64,000 bases of DNA from Nocardia paucivorans NBRC 100373. GTDB taxonomy: Bacteria > Actinomycetota > Actinomycetes > Mycobacteriales > Mycobacteriaceae. The translations under genes and the position numbers were made by a program. Numbering within the stretch: the stretch's first letter is position 1; every line of letters begins with the position of its first letter. The stretch covers positions 1 to 64,000 of the forward strand of contig NZ_BAGE01000043.1 in the NCBI RefSeq assembly GCF_000308675.1, read 5' to 3'. The notes under the pieces are model-generated. The model ran no database searches and was not told the DNA's origin. It saw only the letters and a program-made list of their open reading frames with translations. Shown in pieces: positions 8,962 to 17,526 of this stretch.

Positions 8962-10458
8962 CTACATCTCGGGGTCGGCGGCCTGCGCCACTTCCTGCGC
9001 GTGCTGGGCCCGGGCCACCTCGTCGGCGGTATAGCGCAGGGTGAGCGCGATCAGGCCCACCAGCAGCGCCCCGATGGCGGCGACGAACAACACCAACGTG
9101 TATCCACTACCCAGGGCGACGATCTCCTCCGGCGTCATATCGGCCGGTTTACCGGTCCGTCCGCCTTGGGACAGGGTGCGCGAGGCCGCGATGGGAGTGA
9201 GCACCCCGATCGCGATCGGGGTGCCCAGGTTCAAGAACATCTGGCCGACCGCCGACAACGGGCCGATATCGTCCGGCGGCACCCCGACCAGGACGCACAG
9301 CGGGATCAGCACCATGGCCACCCCGATACCGAAACCGATCACCACGAACAACGGCAACAGGGTGGTCCAGTACTCCACACTGCCGTCCAGAGTGGAGCCG
9401 TACAACAGACCCGCGACCAGAACCACCGCCGAGCTCACCAGCAGCCAGCGCGGCGCGATCCGCATCGCCAGTTTCGATGCCAGCGCGCTACCGGTTCCGA
9501 CCCCGAGGGTGAACGGCACGAACGAGACCCCGGCCAGGAGCGGACTGTAACCCACCACGTTCTGCACGAAGAGACCGGAGAAATAGGTGGTCGCTCCCAG
9601 GACGCCGCTGGCGAGCAGGATCACCACGAAGGTGGACACCCGGTCCCGGCTGTCGAACAGCGACCATGGAAGCAGCGGGTTGTCCACGTAGCGTTCCGCG
9701 AAGATGAAGACCACCAGTAGCACCACACCGGCGATCAGTGACCCGTAGACGGCAGGGCTGCCCCAGCCGAGTTCCGGGCCTTCGGTGGCGCCGAAGACGA
9801 TGGCCGCACAGGCCAATGTGCCGATCACCGCGCCTCGAATGTCGAGGGTGAGTCGATGGTGATCGGTATCACGCAGCGCGAAGATGGAGCCGAGCACGAT
9901 GAGCGCGCCGATCGGCACATTGATCAAAAAGATCCACCGCCAACTCGCCTCGGTGAGCGCACCGCCGATGACGAGACCACCTACCGAACCGACCGCCACC
10001 ATGGAGCCGAAGATCGCGAAGGCCTGATTGCGGACCCGACCGGGGGCGAAGGTGCTGGCCACCAGAGCGAACGCGGTGGGTGCGGCGAGTGCGGCGCCGG
10101 TGCCCTGGAAGGCTCGGGCCGCGATGAGCATCCACTGGTTCTGCGCGAACCCACACAACAGCGAGGCCAGTGTGAACAGCCCGACCCCCAGGACGAACAT
10201 GCGGCGGCGACCGAACGAGTCACCGATCCGGCCGCCGAGCAACATCAACCCGGCGAACGGCAACCCGTAGGCGGTGACCGTCCAGGCGCTGCCGGAACTC
10301 GTCAGCCCCATCTCCTCCTGCAATCGGGGCAGGGCCAGGATCACCACGGTGCCGTCCAGCACCACCATGAGCTGCAACCCGCTCAGGACGAGAATGGCGA
10401 GCCCGAAGGCCCGCTTGGTCACCGGGTACTGCGTCGTCGCCGCGGGGTTATCGAGCAC
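8962..10458 (-). CDS. MFS drug transporter, DHA2 (14-helix) family
   Basis: A 498-aa integral membrane protein of the major facilitator superfamily, typical in length for the DHA2 drug:H+ antiporters. The N-terminal half shows the family motif D1 (LQLMVVLDGTVVILALPRL, about residues 28-46) and the loop 2-3 motif GGRIGDSFGRRR (about 75-86). Hydrophobic helices follow through to about residue 480, then a charged cytoplasmic tail. The start is GTG at 10458, six bases after the stop of the CysG-like gene, so the two are probably cotranscribed. The substrate cannot be read from sequence; a proton-coupled exporter of a hydrophobic compound is the family expectation. Confidence 0.88.
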   Translation of the reverse strand: MLDNPAATTQYPVTKRAFGLAILVLSGLQLMVVLDGTVVILALPRLQEEMGLTSSGSAWTVTAYGLPFAGLMLLGGRIGDSFGRRRMFVLGVGLFTLASLLCGFAQNQWMLIAARAFQGTGAALAAPTAFALVASTFAPGRVRNQAFAIFGSMVAVGSVGGLVIGGALTEASWRWIFLINVPIGALIVLGSIFALRDTDHHRLTLDIRGAVIGTLACAAIVFGATEGPELGWGSPAVYGSLIAGVVLLVVFIFAERYVDNPLLPWSLFDSRDRVSTFVVILLASGVLGATTYFSGLFVQNVVGYSPLLAGVSFVPFTLGVGTGSALASKLAMRIAPRWLLVSSAVVLVAGLLYGSTLDGSVEYWTTLLPLFVVIGFGIGVAMVLIPLCVLVGVPPDDIGPLSAVGQMFLNLGTPIAIGVLTPIAASRTLSQGGRTGKPADMTPEEIVALGSGYTLVLFVAAIGALLVGLIALTLRYTADEVARAQHAQEVAQAADPEM

Positions 10459-10464
10459 AGTTGG

Positions 10465-11742
10465 TCACTGTAACGGACGGTTCTCAACTCCCTCTGGCAC
10501 GGGATCGGCGGAGAAGGCCGCGGTGGGTCCGATCACCACGATGGCGGGTGGTCGGATCCCTTCGGCACGGACCCGTTCGGCAACGGTGTCGAGGCGGGCC
10601 CGCAGCACTCGCTGGCTGCGCAATGTGCCCTCCTGGATAACGGTGGCCGGTGTGTCGGCGGGACGTCCGCCGGTGAGCAGTGCGGTCGCGAACTGTTCGA
10701 TTCGCTCCACCGCCATCATCAGCACGATGGTGCCACGCAATCGGGCCAGGGCAGACCAGTCGACCAGCGAATCCGGGTGATCCGGCGCGACATGGCCGCT
10801 CACCACCACGAATTCGTGGGTCACCCCGCGGTGGGTGACCGGGATACCCGCCGCGGCCGGGACCGCGATGGGGCTGGTGACGCCCGGGACCACGGTCACC
10901 GGTACCCCGGCCGCGACACAGGCCTCCAGCTCCTCGTAGCCACGGCCGAACACGTACGGGTCACCGCCTTTGAGCCGGACCACGAATTTGCCGGCCTTGG
11001 CGCCCTCGATGAGGGTGGTGTTGATCGCCTCCTGCGCCATGGCCCGTCCGTAGGGGATCTTGGCGGCGTCCACGACCTCCACATGGGGACCGAGTTCGGC
11101 GAGTAGTTCCGGGGGAGCGAGCCGGTCGGCGACCACCAGGTCGGCACGCGCCAGTAGGCGGCGGCCGCGCACGGTGATCAGATCCGGGTCGCCGGGTCCC
11201 CCGCCGACCAGTGCCACGCCCGGGGTCATCGGGGTGGCGTCGTCGGTCACCGTTCCCGATTGCAGGGCTTCGAGCAGGGCGGTGCGCACCGCCGCCGAGC
11301 GTCGATGCGCACCGCCGGCGAGCACGCCGAGGGTGAGTCCCTCGTAGCGTGCGGTGGCCGGGGTGACCGCCGTACCGCGGCGGGCGATATCGGCGCGCAC
11401 ACAGAAGACGCGCCGGTCGGTCGCCTCGGCGACCACGGCGGCGTTGGTCTCGGGTTCGTCGGTGCAGGCGAGGGCGTACCAGGCGCCGTCGAGATCGCCG
11501 GAACGATATTCGCGCAGGGTGAGGGTGATCTGTCCCGCGGTGGCCATCCCCTCCACCGCGGGGGTCGCCTCACGCGTGATCACCTCCACGTCGGCACCGG
11601 CGGCGATGAGGAGGCCGAGGCGGCGCTGTGCGACCGAGCCGCCACCGACGACAACGACCCTTCGTCCGTTCAGATCCAGTCCGACCAGGTAATTCGGATC
11701 CCCGGCGGACAGGTGATCGGTATCGGTTGACGTATTCGGCAC
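10465..11742 (-). CDS. cysG: Uroporphyrinogen-III C-methyltransferase with precorrin-2 dehydrogenase domain (siroheme/cobalamin synthesis)
   Basis: A 425-aa bifunctional enzyme. The N-terminal part (about residues 15-165) is a Rossmann precorrin-2 dehydrogenase/ferrochelatase domain with the nucleotide motif VVVVGGGSVAQRR. The C-terminal part (about 170-415) is a SUMT methyltransferase with VALVGGGPGDPDLITVRG, the KGGDPYVFGRG loop and PVTVVPGVTSPIAVPAAAGI. It methylates uroporphyrinogen III at C2 and C7 with S-adenosylmethionine and oxidises the resulting precorrin-2, leading to siroheme; its methyltransferase also feeds the cobalamin pathway whose later genes lie at 17-28 kb. Start GTG 11742. 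It is followed closely by the MFS gene and preceded by a tetR gene on the same strand. Confidence 0.93.
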   Translation of the reverse strand: MPNTSTDTDHLSAGDPNYLVGLDLNGRRVVVVGGGSVAQRRLGLLIAAGADVEVITREATPAVEGMATAGQITLTLREYRSGDLDGAWYALACTDEPETNAAVVAEATDRRVFCVRADIARRGTAVTPATARYEGLTLGVLAGGAHRRSAAVRTALLEALQSGTVTDDATPMTPGVALVGGGPGDPDLITVRGRRLLARADLVVADRLAPPELLAELGPHVEVVDAAKIPYGRAMAQEAINTTLIEGAKAGKFVVRLKGGDPYVFGRGYEELEACVAAGVPVTVVPGVTSPIAVPAAAGIPVTHRGVTHEFVVVSGHVAPDHPDSLVDWSALARLRGTIVLMMAVERIEQFATALLTGGRPADTPATVIQEGTLRSQRVLRARLDTVAERVRAEGIRPPAIVVIGPTAAFSADPVPEGVENRPLQ

Positions 11743-11793
11743 AAGTTTCGAGCCTACGTCCTGCCTCGACGGGTCCGGTCGCCGGCCGGGGAC

Positions 11794-12390
11794 TCATCCG
11801 AGCAGGCGGTCGAGGATGCCGCGGGCGAGGTCGGTTCTCGAGTGGTCGCCGAGCTGGTGGGCGGTGTTGACGGCGCAGAGGACGGCGTCGAGCTCGAAGG
11901 CCAGTGCGTCCGGATCGCGATCGGGTAGTTCGCCCAGTTCTTGGGCCTTGCGGATTTCGGTGGCGAGTAACGCCAGCCAGTCGGCGCGGTCGGCGGCGAG
12001 AGCGTCTCGCACCGGCCCGGGCCTGCTGTCGTATTCGACCACGGTGGCCGAGCGGAAGCAGCCACCGGGAAAGGGCGGATCGTCGGTGACGTAGGCGAAC
12101 CAGCGGTCCACCAGGGCGCGTACTCGCTCGATACCCCGAGGCGCACCGAGGGCGGGCGTGACGACATGGTCTACGAATACGTCGCGAGCGGCACGGATGG
12201 CCGCGAGTTGTAGGGATTCCTTGGAGCCGAAGAGGGTGGCGATCCCACTTTTGCTGATGCCGAGGTCGGTGGCCAACCGGCCGATGCTCAATCCGTTCAG
12301 TCCCTCGACGGAGGCCACGTTCGCGGCGTGACGGGCGATCGCGGCCCGGGAACGGGCGCCTTTGGCGAGTCGCTGATCGGTCCGGGTCAT
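11794..12390 (-). CDS. TetR-family transcriptional regulator
   Basis: 198 aa with the standard TetR layout. The N-terminal helix-turn-helix (about residues 12-60) contains GLNGLSIGRLATDLGISKSG, and the C-terminal ligand-binding domain matches the type with a conserved FPGGCF segment (about 105-112). It is transcribed divergently from the SGNH hydrolase at 12502, with a perfect 20-bp palindrome between them, so it most likely represses itself and that gene. The ligand is unknown. It could also affect the cysG-MFS pair just downstream, but a 51-base gap separates them and no operator is seen there. Confidence 0.9.
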   Translation of the reverse strand: MTRTDQRLAKGARSRAAIARHAANVASVEGLNGLSIGRLATDLGISKSGIATLFGSKESLQLAAIRAARDVFVDHVVTPALGAPRGIERVRALVDRWFAYVTDDPPFPGGCFRSATVVEYDSRPGPVRDALAADRADWLALLATEIRKAQELGELPDRDPDALAFELDAVLCAVNTAHQLGDHSRTDLARGILDRLLG

Positions 12391-12425
12391 AGGGCCATTC
12401 TTTCACCGACCGCTTGTCAATACGG

Positions 12426-12437
12426 ACGATCGATCGT
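12426..12437. promoter_or_regulatory. Second, shorter palindrome in the tetR/SGNH divergent promoter region
   Basis: The 12-bp perfect palindrome ACGATCGATCGT lies 8 bases from the 20-bp palindrome and shares its ACGATCG core. It is likely a second half-strength TetR operator site. Confidence 0.45.
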
Positions 12438-12445
12438 ACTTTTTT

Positions 12446-12465
12446 ATACGAACGATCGTTCGTAT
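12446..12465. promoter_or_regulatory. TetR operator (20-bp perfect palindrome)
   Basis: ATACGAACGATCGTTCGTAT is a perfect inverted repeat in the 111-base region between the divergent tetR and SGNH-hydrolase genes. Its size and position match operators of TetR-type dimers; binding is inferred. Confidence 0.75.
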
Positions 12466-12501
12466 TTATTGTCGAGCGCACCCCTACCCGAAGGAAGCCC
12501 G

Positions 12502-13170
12502 ATGACCCACACCGAGCCACGCACCGAGACCAACGATCCGCTGGTGATCCCCACGGCCACCGCCCGCGAACTGCTCTCCGGCGTTCCATGGCGCAGGTAT
12601 GCCGTGCTCGGCGACTCCATCGCTCAGGGCATAGGCGATCCGAGCCCGGGCTACCGGCCCTGCGGTTGGGCCGAACGGGTCGTCGACGCGCTCACCACCG
12701 TCCAACCGGAACTGCGCTATCTGAACACCGGCCGAATGGGAGCCACCTCGGCACAGGTACTGGCCGAACAGGTGCCCCGGGTCCTGGATTTCCGACCCGA
12801 CCTGGTGCACGTGATCTGCGGCGGCAACGACCTGTTCGCCCATACCGATCTCGTCGAGCTGCGGGCGAATCTGGACGCCATATTTTCGGCCCTGACCGAT
12901 ACCGGGGCCCTGCTGTGCACCTTCACCATGGCCGATGTCTGGGATGTGGAACGAATGGCGCCGATGCGGCCGATGCGCACGCGTATGGCGGATCTCAACG
13001 ATGTCATCCGCGAAACCGCCACCCGATACGACGCCCTGCTGGTGGACTTCTGGGACCATCCACTGCGGCTGCGGCCCGATCTGATGAGCGACGATCTCAT
13101 CCACTTCACCACCGGTGGCCACGCGGTGGTGGCGAGCGAGGTGATTCGCGCGCTCGGACGCGTCGGGTGA
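12502..13170 (+). CDS. SGNH/GDSL-family hydrolase
   Basis: 222 aa from ATG 12502, preceded by GAAGGA. It has the SGNH blocks: GDSIAQGIGDP with the nucleophile Ser (about residue 37), a Gly block (NTGRMGATSAQ), the Asn block CGGNDLF (about 111), and a C-terminal DLIHFTTGGHAVVA giving the Asp-x-x-His pair. These enzymes hydrolyse esters of lipids or small molecules. No signal peptide is visible, so it is probably cytoplasmic. The natural substrate is unknown; control by the divergent TetR protein suggests induction by a small hydrophobic compound. Confidence 0.9.
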   Translation: MTHTEPRTETNDPLVIPTATARELLSGVPWRRYAVLGDSIAQGIGDPSPGYRPCGWAERVVDALTTVQPELRYLNTGRMGATSAQVLAEQVPRVLDFRPDLVHVICGGNDLFAHTDLVELRANLDAIFSALTDTGALLCTFTMADVWDVERMAPMRPMRTRMADLNDVIRETATRYDALLVDFWDHPLRLRPDLMSDDLIHFTTGGHAVVASEVIRALGRVG

Positions 13171-13339
13171 TCGGCGAAACATCGACGCGCACCGGATCAC
13201 AGCGGCGAAACGATCGTTTTCCCCGCTTCACCCTCGAGCGTGTGTGAAACGGGTTACAGTCTCTCCGCATACGGGCGGACTCGGTCACCCCTGCCTCGGT
13301 CCGTCCGCGCCACCATCATATGGCGCCAGGAGGATGACG

Positions 13340-14470
13340 ATGCCGGACAATCCTGCACCCACCGATCGCCGCCGACTCACCACCGGAGGGCGTGATCTGC
13401 ACACTCTCGCCGACGATCTCGCACAGTGGCTGGGCACCCGGGTCGGCGCCGATCGGAAGCCGGAGATCAGCGCGCTGTCGCGACCGCAGGCCGGCGGGAT
13501 GTCGAGCTCCTCGATACTGTTCGACGCGCAATGGACCGTTGCGGGCGTGTCCGACAGCGGGTCGTTCGTGGTGCGGATGGCACCGGACGCCGATACGTTC
13601 CCGGTTTTCGAAACCTACGACCTGGAGCTGCAATACACGGTGATGGCCGGCGTCGCGGCGAGCACCGAGGTGCCGATCCCGCCGCTGCGCTGGTTGGAAA
13701 CCGACGAGAAGGCACTCGGCGTCCCGTTTTTCGTGATGGATCGGGTGGACGGACAGGTGCCGGGCGACAACCCACCGTATGTGTTCGCCGGCTGGCTCCA
13801 CGACGCGAGTGTCGCGGAACGAACCGCGCTCACCGCGGCCACGGTGGATGTACTGGCCCGCATCCACGCCATCGCCGAACCCGCACAACGATTTCCGATG
13901 CTCGACGGGCCGGGGCCGTCATTACGGCGACATCTCGAATCGCACCGACGCTGGTATCGGTGGGCGCTCGCCGATGGAGGACACGAGATTCCGCTGATCG
14001 AGCGGGCCTTCGACTGGTTGGAACGCAACTTCCCCGACGACCCGGGCCCGGATGTGTTGTGCTGGGGCGATTCCCGTCCGGGCAATATCATCTATCGCGA
14101 TTTCACCCCGGTCGCCGTACTCGACTGGGAAATGGCGGCATTGGGGCCGTGCGAATTGGATCTGGCGTGGATGATCTTCCTGCACCGCTTCTTCCAGGAC
14201 ATCGCGCTCCGGTTCGAGCTGCCCGGTCTGCCCGATTTCATGCGCCGCTCCGATGTGGTCGCGCACTACGAACGCGCCAGTGGCCACACCGTCCACAACC
14301 TCGACTTCCACCTCGTGTACGCCGCAGTGCGACACGCCATTGTGATGGCCCGGATGAAACTGCGGATGATCGGTATGGGCGAGGACGCCGAACCGGACGA
14401 TCCGGACGACTACGTCATGCACCGAGCGTGTCTGGAAGAGTTGCTCGACGGAACCTACGAATGGGATTGA
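13340..14470 (+). CDS. Phosphotransferase family protein (aminoglycoside phosphotransferase fold)
   Basis: 376 aa. ATG 13340 is chosen over the in-frame ATG 13334 because AGGAGG (13328-13333) is then six bases away. The protein kinase-like fold is shown by an N-lobe with a Gly/Ser loop (GGMSSSSILF, about residues 53-62), the catalytic segment WGDSRPGNIIYRD (about 241-253) and the metal-binding AVLDWEMAALGP (about 258-269). The usual His before Gly-Asp is Trp here, which I recall as common in the acyl-CoA-dehydrogenase-linked branch of this family. The substrate is unknown. The next gene starts four bases after its stop, so the two form an operon. Confidence 0.85.
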   Translation: MPDNPAPTDRRRLTTGGRDLHTLADDLAQWLGTRVGADRKPEISALSRPQAGGMSSSSILFDAQWTVAGVSDSGSFVVRMAPDADTFPVFETYDLELQYTVMAGVAASTEVPIPPLRWLETDEKALGVPFFVMDRVDGQVPGDNPPYVFAGWLHDASVAERTALTAATVDVLARIHAIAEPAQRFPMLDGPGPSLRRHLESHRRWYRWALADGGHEIPLIERAFDWLERNFPDDPGPDVLCWGDSRPGNIIYRDFTPVAVLDWEMAALGPCELDLAWMIFLHRFFQDIALRFELPGLPDFMRRSDVVAHYERASGHTVHNLDFHLVYAAVRHAIVMARMKLRMIGMGEDAEPDDPDDYVMHRACLEELLDGTYEWD

Positions 14471-14474
14471 CACC

Positions 14475-15605
14475 ATGACCGATCCCCTCGCCCGCACACC
14501 GGGCCCGGCGCCCGGACCCCTGGACGAATTCCCCATCCACCAGGCGCCGCTGCCGATCTCCCGTCCGGTGACCGGTGACCGAAACTTCTACGACCGCAGC
14601 TATTTCAACGCCCACGACCGCGCGGGGGGAACCATGCTGGTCACCGGATTCGGGGTGTACCCGAACCTGGGGGTGGTGGACGGCTATGCCGCGATTCGAC
14701 GCGGCGACGAGGTGCGCGCGGTGCGTTTCTCCGACGCGCTCGGCGACCGGAGCTTCGATATGAGCGTCGGGGGATACCGGATCGAGGTGGTGGACCCGTT
14801 ATGCCGGGTGCGGGTGCGCTGCGAGCACGACGAGCTCGCCTTCGACCTGATGTGGACGGGAGCCTTCCCGGCGGTGCAGGAACAACCGCATCTGGTGCTC
14901 ACCGGGAACCGGCCGATCATCGAGGCGTCCCGTTTCACGCAAGTGGGTTCGTGGTCCGGTGTCCTGCACATCGACGGCCGCGATATCACCGTCGACCCGG
15001 AGGTGTGGACCGGGACGCGGGACCGCTCCTGGGGGATTCGTCCCATCGGGGAACCCGAACCGCCCGGTCGTGCGGCCGAGGAACCCTCCGGTGGGTTCTG
15101 GTGGTTGTACGTGCCGTTGCGTTTCGACGATTTCGCCGTCGTGGTGATCGTGCAGGAGGAGCCCGACGGCCATCGGATTCTCAACGACGCGGTGCGGGTA
15201 TGGCCGGACGGCCGGGTGGAGCAGCTCGGTTGGCCGCGGATCACCTTCGACTATCTGTCCGGCACCCGACACCCATTGGGCGCGCGAATGGAACTCACCA
15301 CCGCCGATGGGCGACCGTTGGAGATCGAGATCCGCACGCTCATCGGCATTCCCTTACACGTGGGCTGTGGTTACGGCGGCGACCCGGACTGGCAGCACGG
15401 ACAGTGGAAGGGGCGGAACTGGTCGTCGACGAGCCGCTACGACCTCACCGATCCCGCCGTCGCCGCCCGTATCCCCTACGGGGTCACCGACCATGTGGCG
15501 CAGGCCCGCTGCGGTGACGCGGTGGGATGGGGACTGTTCGAACATGCCAGCGTCGGGCGGCACGATCCGACGGGTTTCGCGGACTGGACGTCGATGGCGC
15601 CGTGA
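14475..15605 (+). CDS. Conserved hypothetical protein (DUF7064/DUF7065-like, beta-rich)
   Basis: 376 aa, starting four bases after the phosphotransferase stop. The sequence is rich in beta-type segments and tryptophans (GFGVYPNLGVVDGYAAI, SGGFWWLYVPLRFDDFAVV). It resembles the conserved actinobacterial proteins related to the AttH/CrtC lipocalin-like hydratase fold that often sit beside such phosphotransferases; this family call is from memory and not certain. No signal peptide or membrane segment is seen. A shared pathway with the upstream kinase-like protein, possibly on a lipid or sterol, is inferred from the tight spacing only. Confidence 0.7.
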   Translation: MTDPLARTPGPAPGPLDEFPIHQAPLPISRPVTGDRNFYDRSYFNAHDRAGGTMLVTGFGVYPNLGVVDGYAAIRRGDEVRAVRFSDALGDRSFDMSVGGYRIEVVDPLCRVRVRCEHDELAFDLMWTGAFPAVQEQPHLVLTGNRPIIEASRFTQVGSWSGVLHIDGRDITVDPEVWTGTRDRSWGIRPIGEPEPPGRAAEEPSGGFWWLYVPLRFDDFAVVVIVQEEPDGHRILNDAVRVWPDGRVEQLGWPRITFDYLSGTRHPLGARMELTTADGRPLEIEIRTLIGIPLHVGCGYGGDPDWQHGQWKGRNWSSTSRYDLTDPAVAARIPYGVTDHVAQARCGDAVGWGLFEHASVGRHDPTGFADWTSMAP

Positions 15606-15617
15606 GGTTCGCGTGCG

Positions 15618-15966
15618 TTACCCCTCGGGATAGAAGACGAAAAGCACACAGCCGACCGCGGTCTGCGGCACATGCCAGGAACCGGCCGGGGCATGGATGA
15701 ACGAACCGGCCGGGTAGTCGCGGACGCCGTCGTTGAAGGTGCCGGAGACGACGAAGACCTCCTCCGGTCCAGGACGGTGCACATCGACACCCTCCCAACA
15801 GCTTCCGGCCGCCATTTCCAGGACATGCGCGGAAGCCCCGCGGACCGGACCAGAGCGGGCGCAGGCGAATACCCGGGAAGAGTTCCCGTACCGGGGCGTC
15901 GACCACGGTCGACCAGGTGTAACCGGGCATATCGGGCCCGTTTTCGGGGTGTGCGGTATCGGCCAT
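15618..15966 (-). pseudogene. ChrR-type cupin protein, broken by one missing base
   Basis: The N-terminal half (MADTAHPENGPDMPGYTWS to LRPLWSGPRG, from ATG 15966) and the C-terminal half (SAHVLEMAAGSCWEGVDVHR to CVLFVFYPEG, ending at 15618) lie in different frames. One extra base in the CCCC run at 15836-15839 joins them into a protein of about 116 aa. The C-terminal half shows the cupin pattern HRPGPEEVFVVSG, with the usual Glu, and PAGSWHVPQT, with the second-motif His. Such small cupins bind a metal and often sense or degrade small molecules. Either a genuine frameshift or a sequencing error in the run explains it. Confidence 0.65.
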
Positions 15967-16036
15967 ACGGCCAGGGTGCCGGCGGTGGCGATAGACGCCC
16001 AGTGTCTCGAATGACATTATTCGGTACTTTCCTGCC

Positions 16037-17043
16037 ATGCCCGATCGGAATACCCCCGAGGGGCGGCATCGGGTCGCCGTCCTGGTGAAATCACCGCAGT
16101 CGCCCTTCGAACTCGGTTGTGCCGTAGAGGTTTTCGGCACCTCGCGCCCGGACCTGCCCAACCGCTACGACCTGTGGGTGTGTACGGAACGTCCCGGCAA
16201 GGTCGCGACCACGGCCGGCTACGGAATGCTGGTCTCGGCCGGGCTGTCGACACTCGACACCGCGGACACGGTCCTGATCCCCGGCTGGCTACCGATCGAC
16301 GCGCCGCTGTCCCCTGAGGTTCGGCATGCCCTGCTCCGGGCACACGAACGTGGCGCGCGACTGGTCTCGATCTGCACGGGCGCCTTCGCGCTCGCCCGGA
16401 CCGGCCTGCTCGACGGACGGGCCGCGACCACGCACTGGCGTCGCACCGAGGAACTGCGAAACCGCTTCCCACGAGTGCAGGTCGATCCCGATGTGCTGTA
16501 TGTCGACCACGGCGATATCGCGACCAGCGCCGGGGCGGGCGCCGGAATCGACCTGTGTCTGCACCTGGTGCGCGCCGACCACGGCGCCGCCTATGCCGCG
16601 CGACTGGCCCGGTACATGGTCATGCCACCGCACCGCGAAGGCGGCCAGGCCCAATACGCACCGACCCCGACCCCGGCGACCGGCGGCGATTCCCTGGCCG
16701 CACTGCTGCACTGGACCCTGGGCCGCCTGGACCGTCCGATCGGCCTGGCCGATATGGCGGCCGAAGCCGGTCTCTCCCCGCGCACCCTGGCCCGCAGATT
16801 CGACGAACAATTGGGCACCACCCCGGGACGCTGGCTACTCGCCCAGCGCATCACCGCCGCTCGTGCCCTGTTGGAGGAGACCGACCTGCCGATCGACTCC
16901 ATCGCCGCCCGGGTCGGTCTCGGCTCGGCGACCAATCTGCGCCGCCGATTCCACCAGGCGGTCGGCACCACCCGGCCGCCTACCGCCGCACATTCCGCGG
17001 TCGATCCCCGCAACCCTCGTCCTCGAGCGGCGCTCCGCGATGA
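16037..17043 (+). CDS. AraC-family regulator with DJ-1/PfpI amidotransferase-like domain, C-terminus frameshifted
   Basis: Residues about 10-185 are a DJ-1/PfpI domain (VAVLVKSPQSPFELGCAVEV; nucleophile-elbow-like SICTGAFALA). Residues about 215-310 are an AraC double helix-turn-helix (IGLADMAAEAGLSPRTLARR; IDSIAARVGLGSATNLRRRF). The normal ending of such proteins, TTPAAYRRTFRG, is found only if one C is added to the CCC run at 16971-16973; the gene then stops at 17043. Read without correction it continues to 17146 with an unrelated tail of about 50 residues. This architecture (FtrA-like) usually activates a neighbouring gene; the divergent cupin gene is the obvious candidate. Confidence 0.8.
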
Positions 17044-17495
17044 ATCGTCACGGGTTCCTGCTCATCGGTCACGATCTCGGCCCGCGTATCGGACCACCCG
17101 GGCAGGACAGTCGCGCTGTCTTCGGATACGGCCGCCGCGGCAATGACGATGCCGTCCACCGTGCACCGGGGTAGAAGCAGATCTCCTCTCCCCGCCAGCA
17201 GGGCCGCCGCCTCGGCCACGCTGGGCGTGCCGAGTGCGGCGGCCGTTCGCGACGACGGATTCGGCACCACCACCCCGGCGAGTGCCTCGACGGAGTAGAA
17301 GCGGACGGGTACACCCAGGGCGGCCGCGGCGGCATGCGGACCGGCTTCGCCGGCACGGCGGTCGATCGTGGCCAGGCAAGTGATAGCTCGCCGGGGCAGC
17401 ACCTCGGCCAGCGCCGCGAGAATACGTTCCGGCGCCGTATTCGGCCGCAGACCCAACCCCACCGCCAACCCTCCCGGTATCGGCGGGTTGGGCAT
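16980..17495 (-). CDS. Cobalamin biosynthesis protein, CbiG C-terminal/CobE type
   Basis: 171 aa from ATG 17495. The body (GLAVGLGLRPNTAPERILAA, then VPVRFYSVEALAGVVVPNPS, VAEAAALLAG) matches the CobE/CbiG C-terminal domain, in which GxGxR and the SVAEAAAL segment are conserved. CobE/CbiG acts in the ring-contraction part of corrin synthesis. It is the last gene of the leftward run chelatase-cobO-cobB-this gene, 31 bases after cobB. Its 3' end overlaps the convergent, frame-corrected AraC gene by 64 bases. Confidence 0.75.
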   Translation of the reverse strand: MPNPPIPGGLAVGLGLRPNTAPERILAALAEVLPRRAITCLATIDRRAGEAGPHAAAAALGVPVRFYSVEALAGVVVPNPSSRTAAALGTPSVAEAAALLAGRGDLLLPRCTVDGIVIAAAAVSEDSATVLPGWSDTRAEIVTDEQEPVTIHRGAPLEDEGCGDRPRNVRR

Positions 17496-17526
17496 ATCGT
17501 CACAGGCAGGGGGGTGGCCCGGGCGG

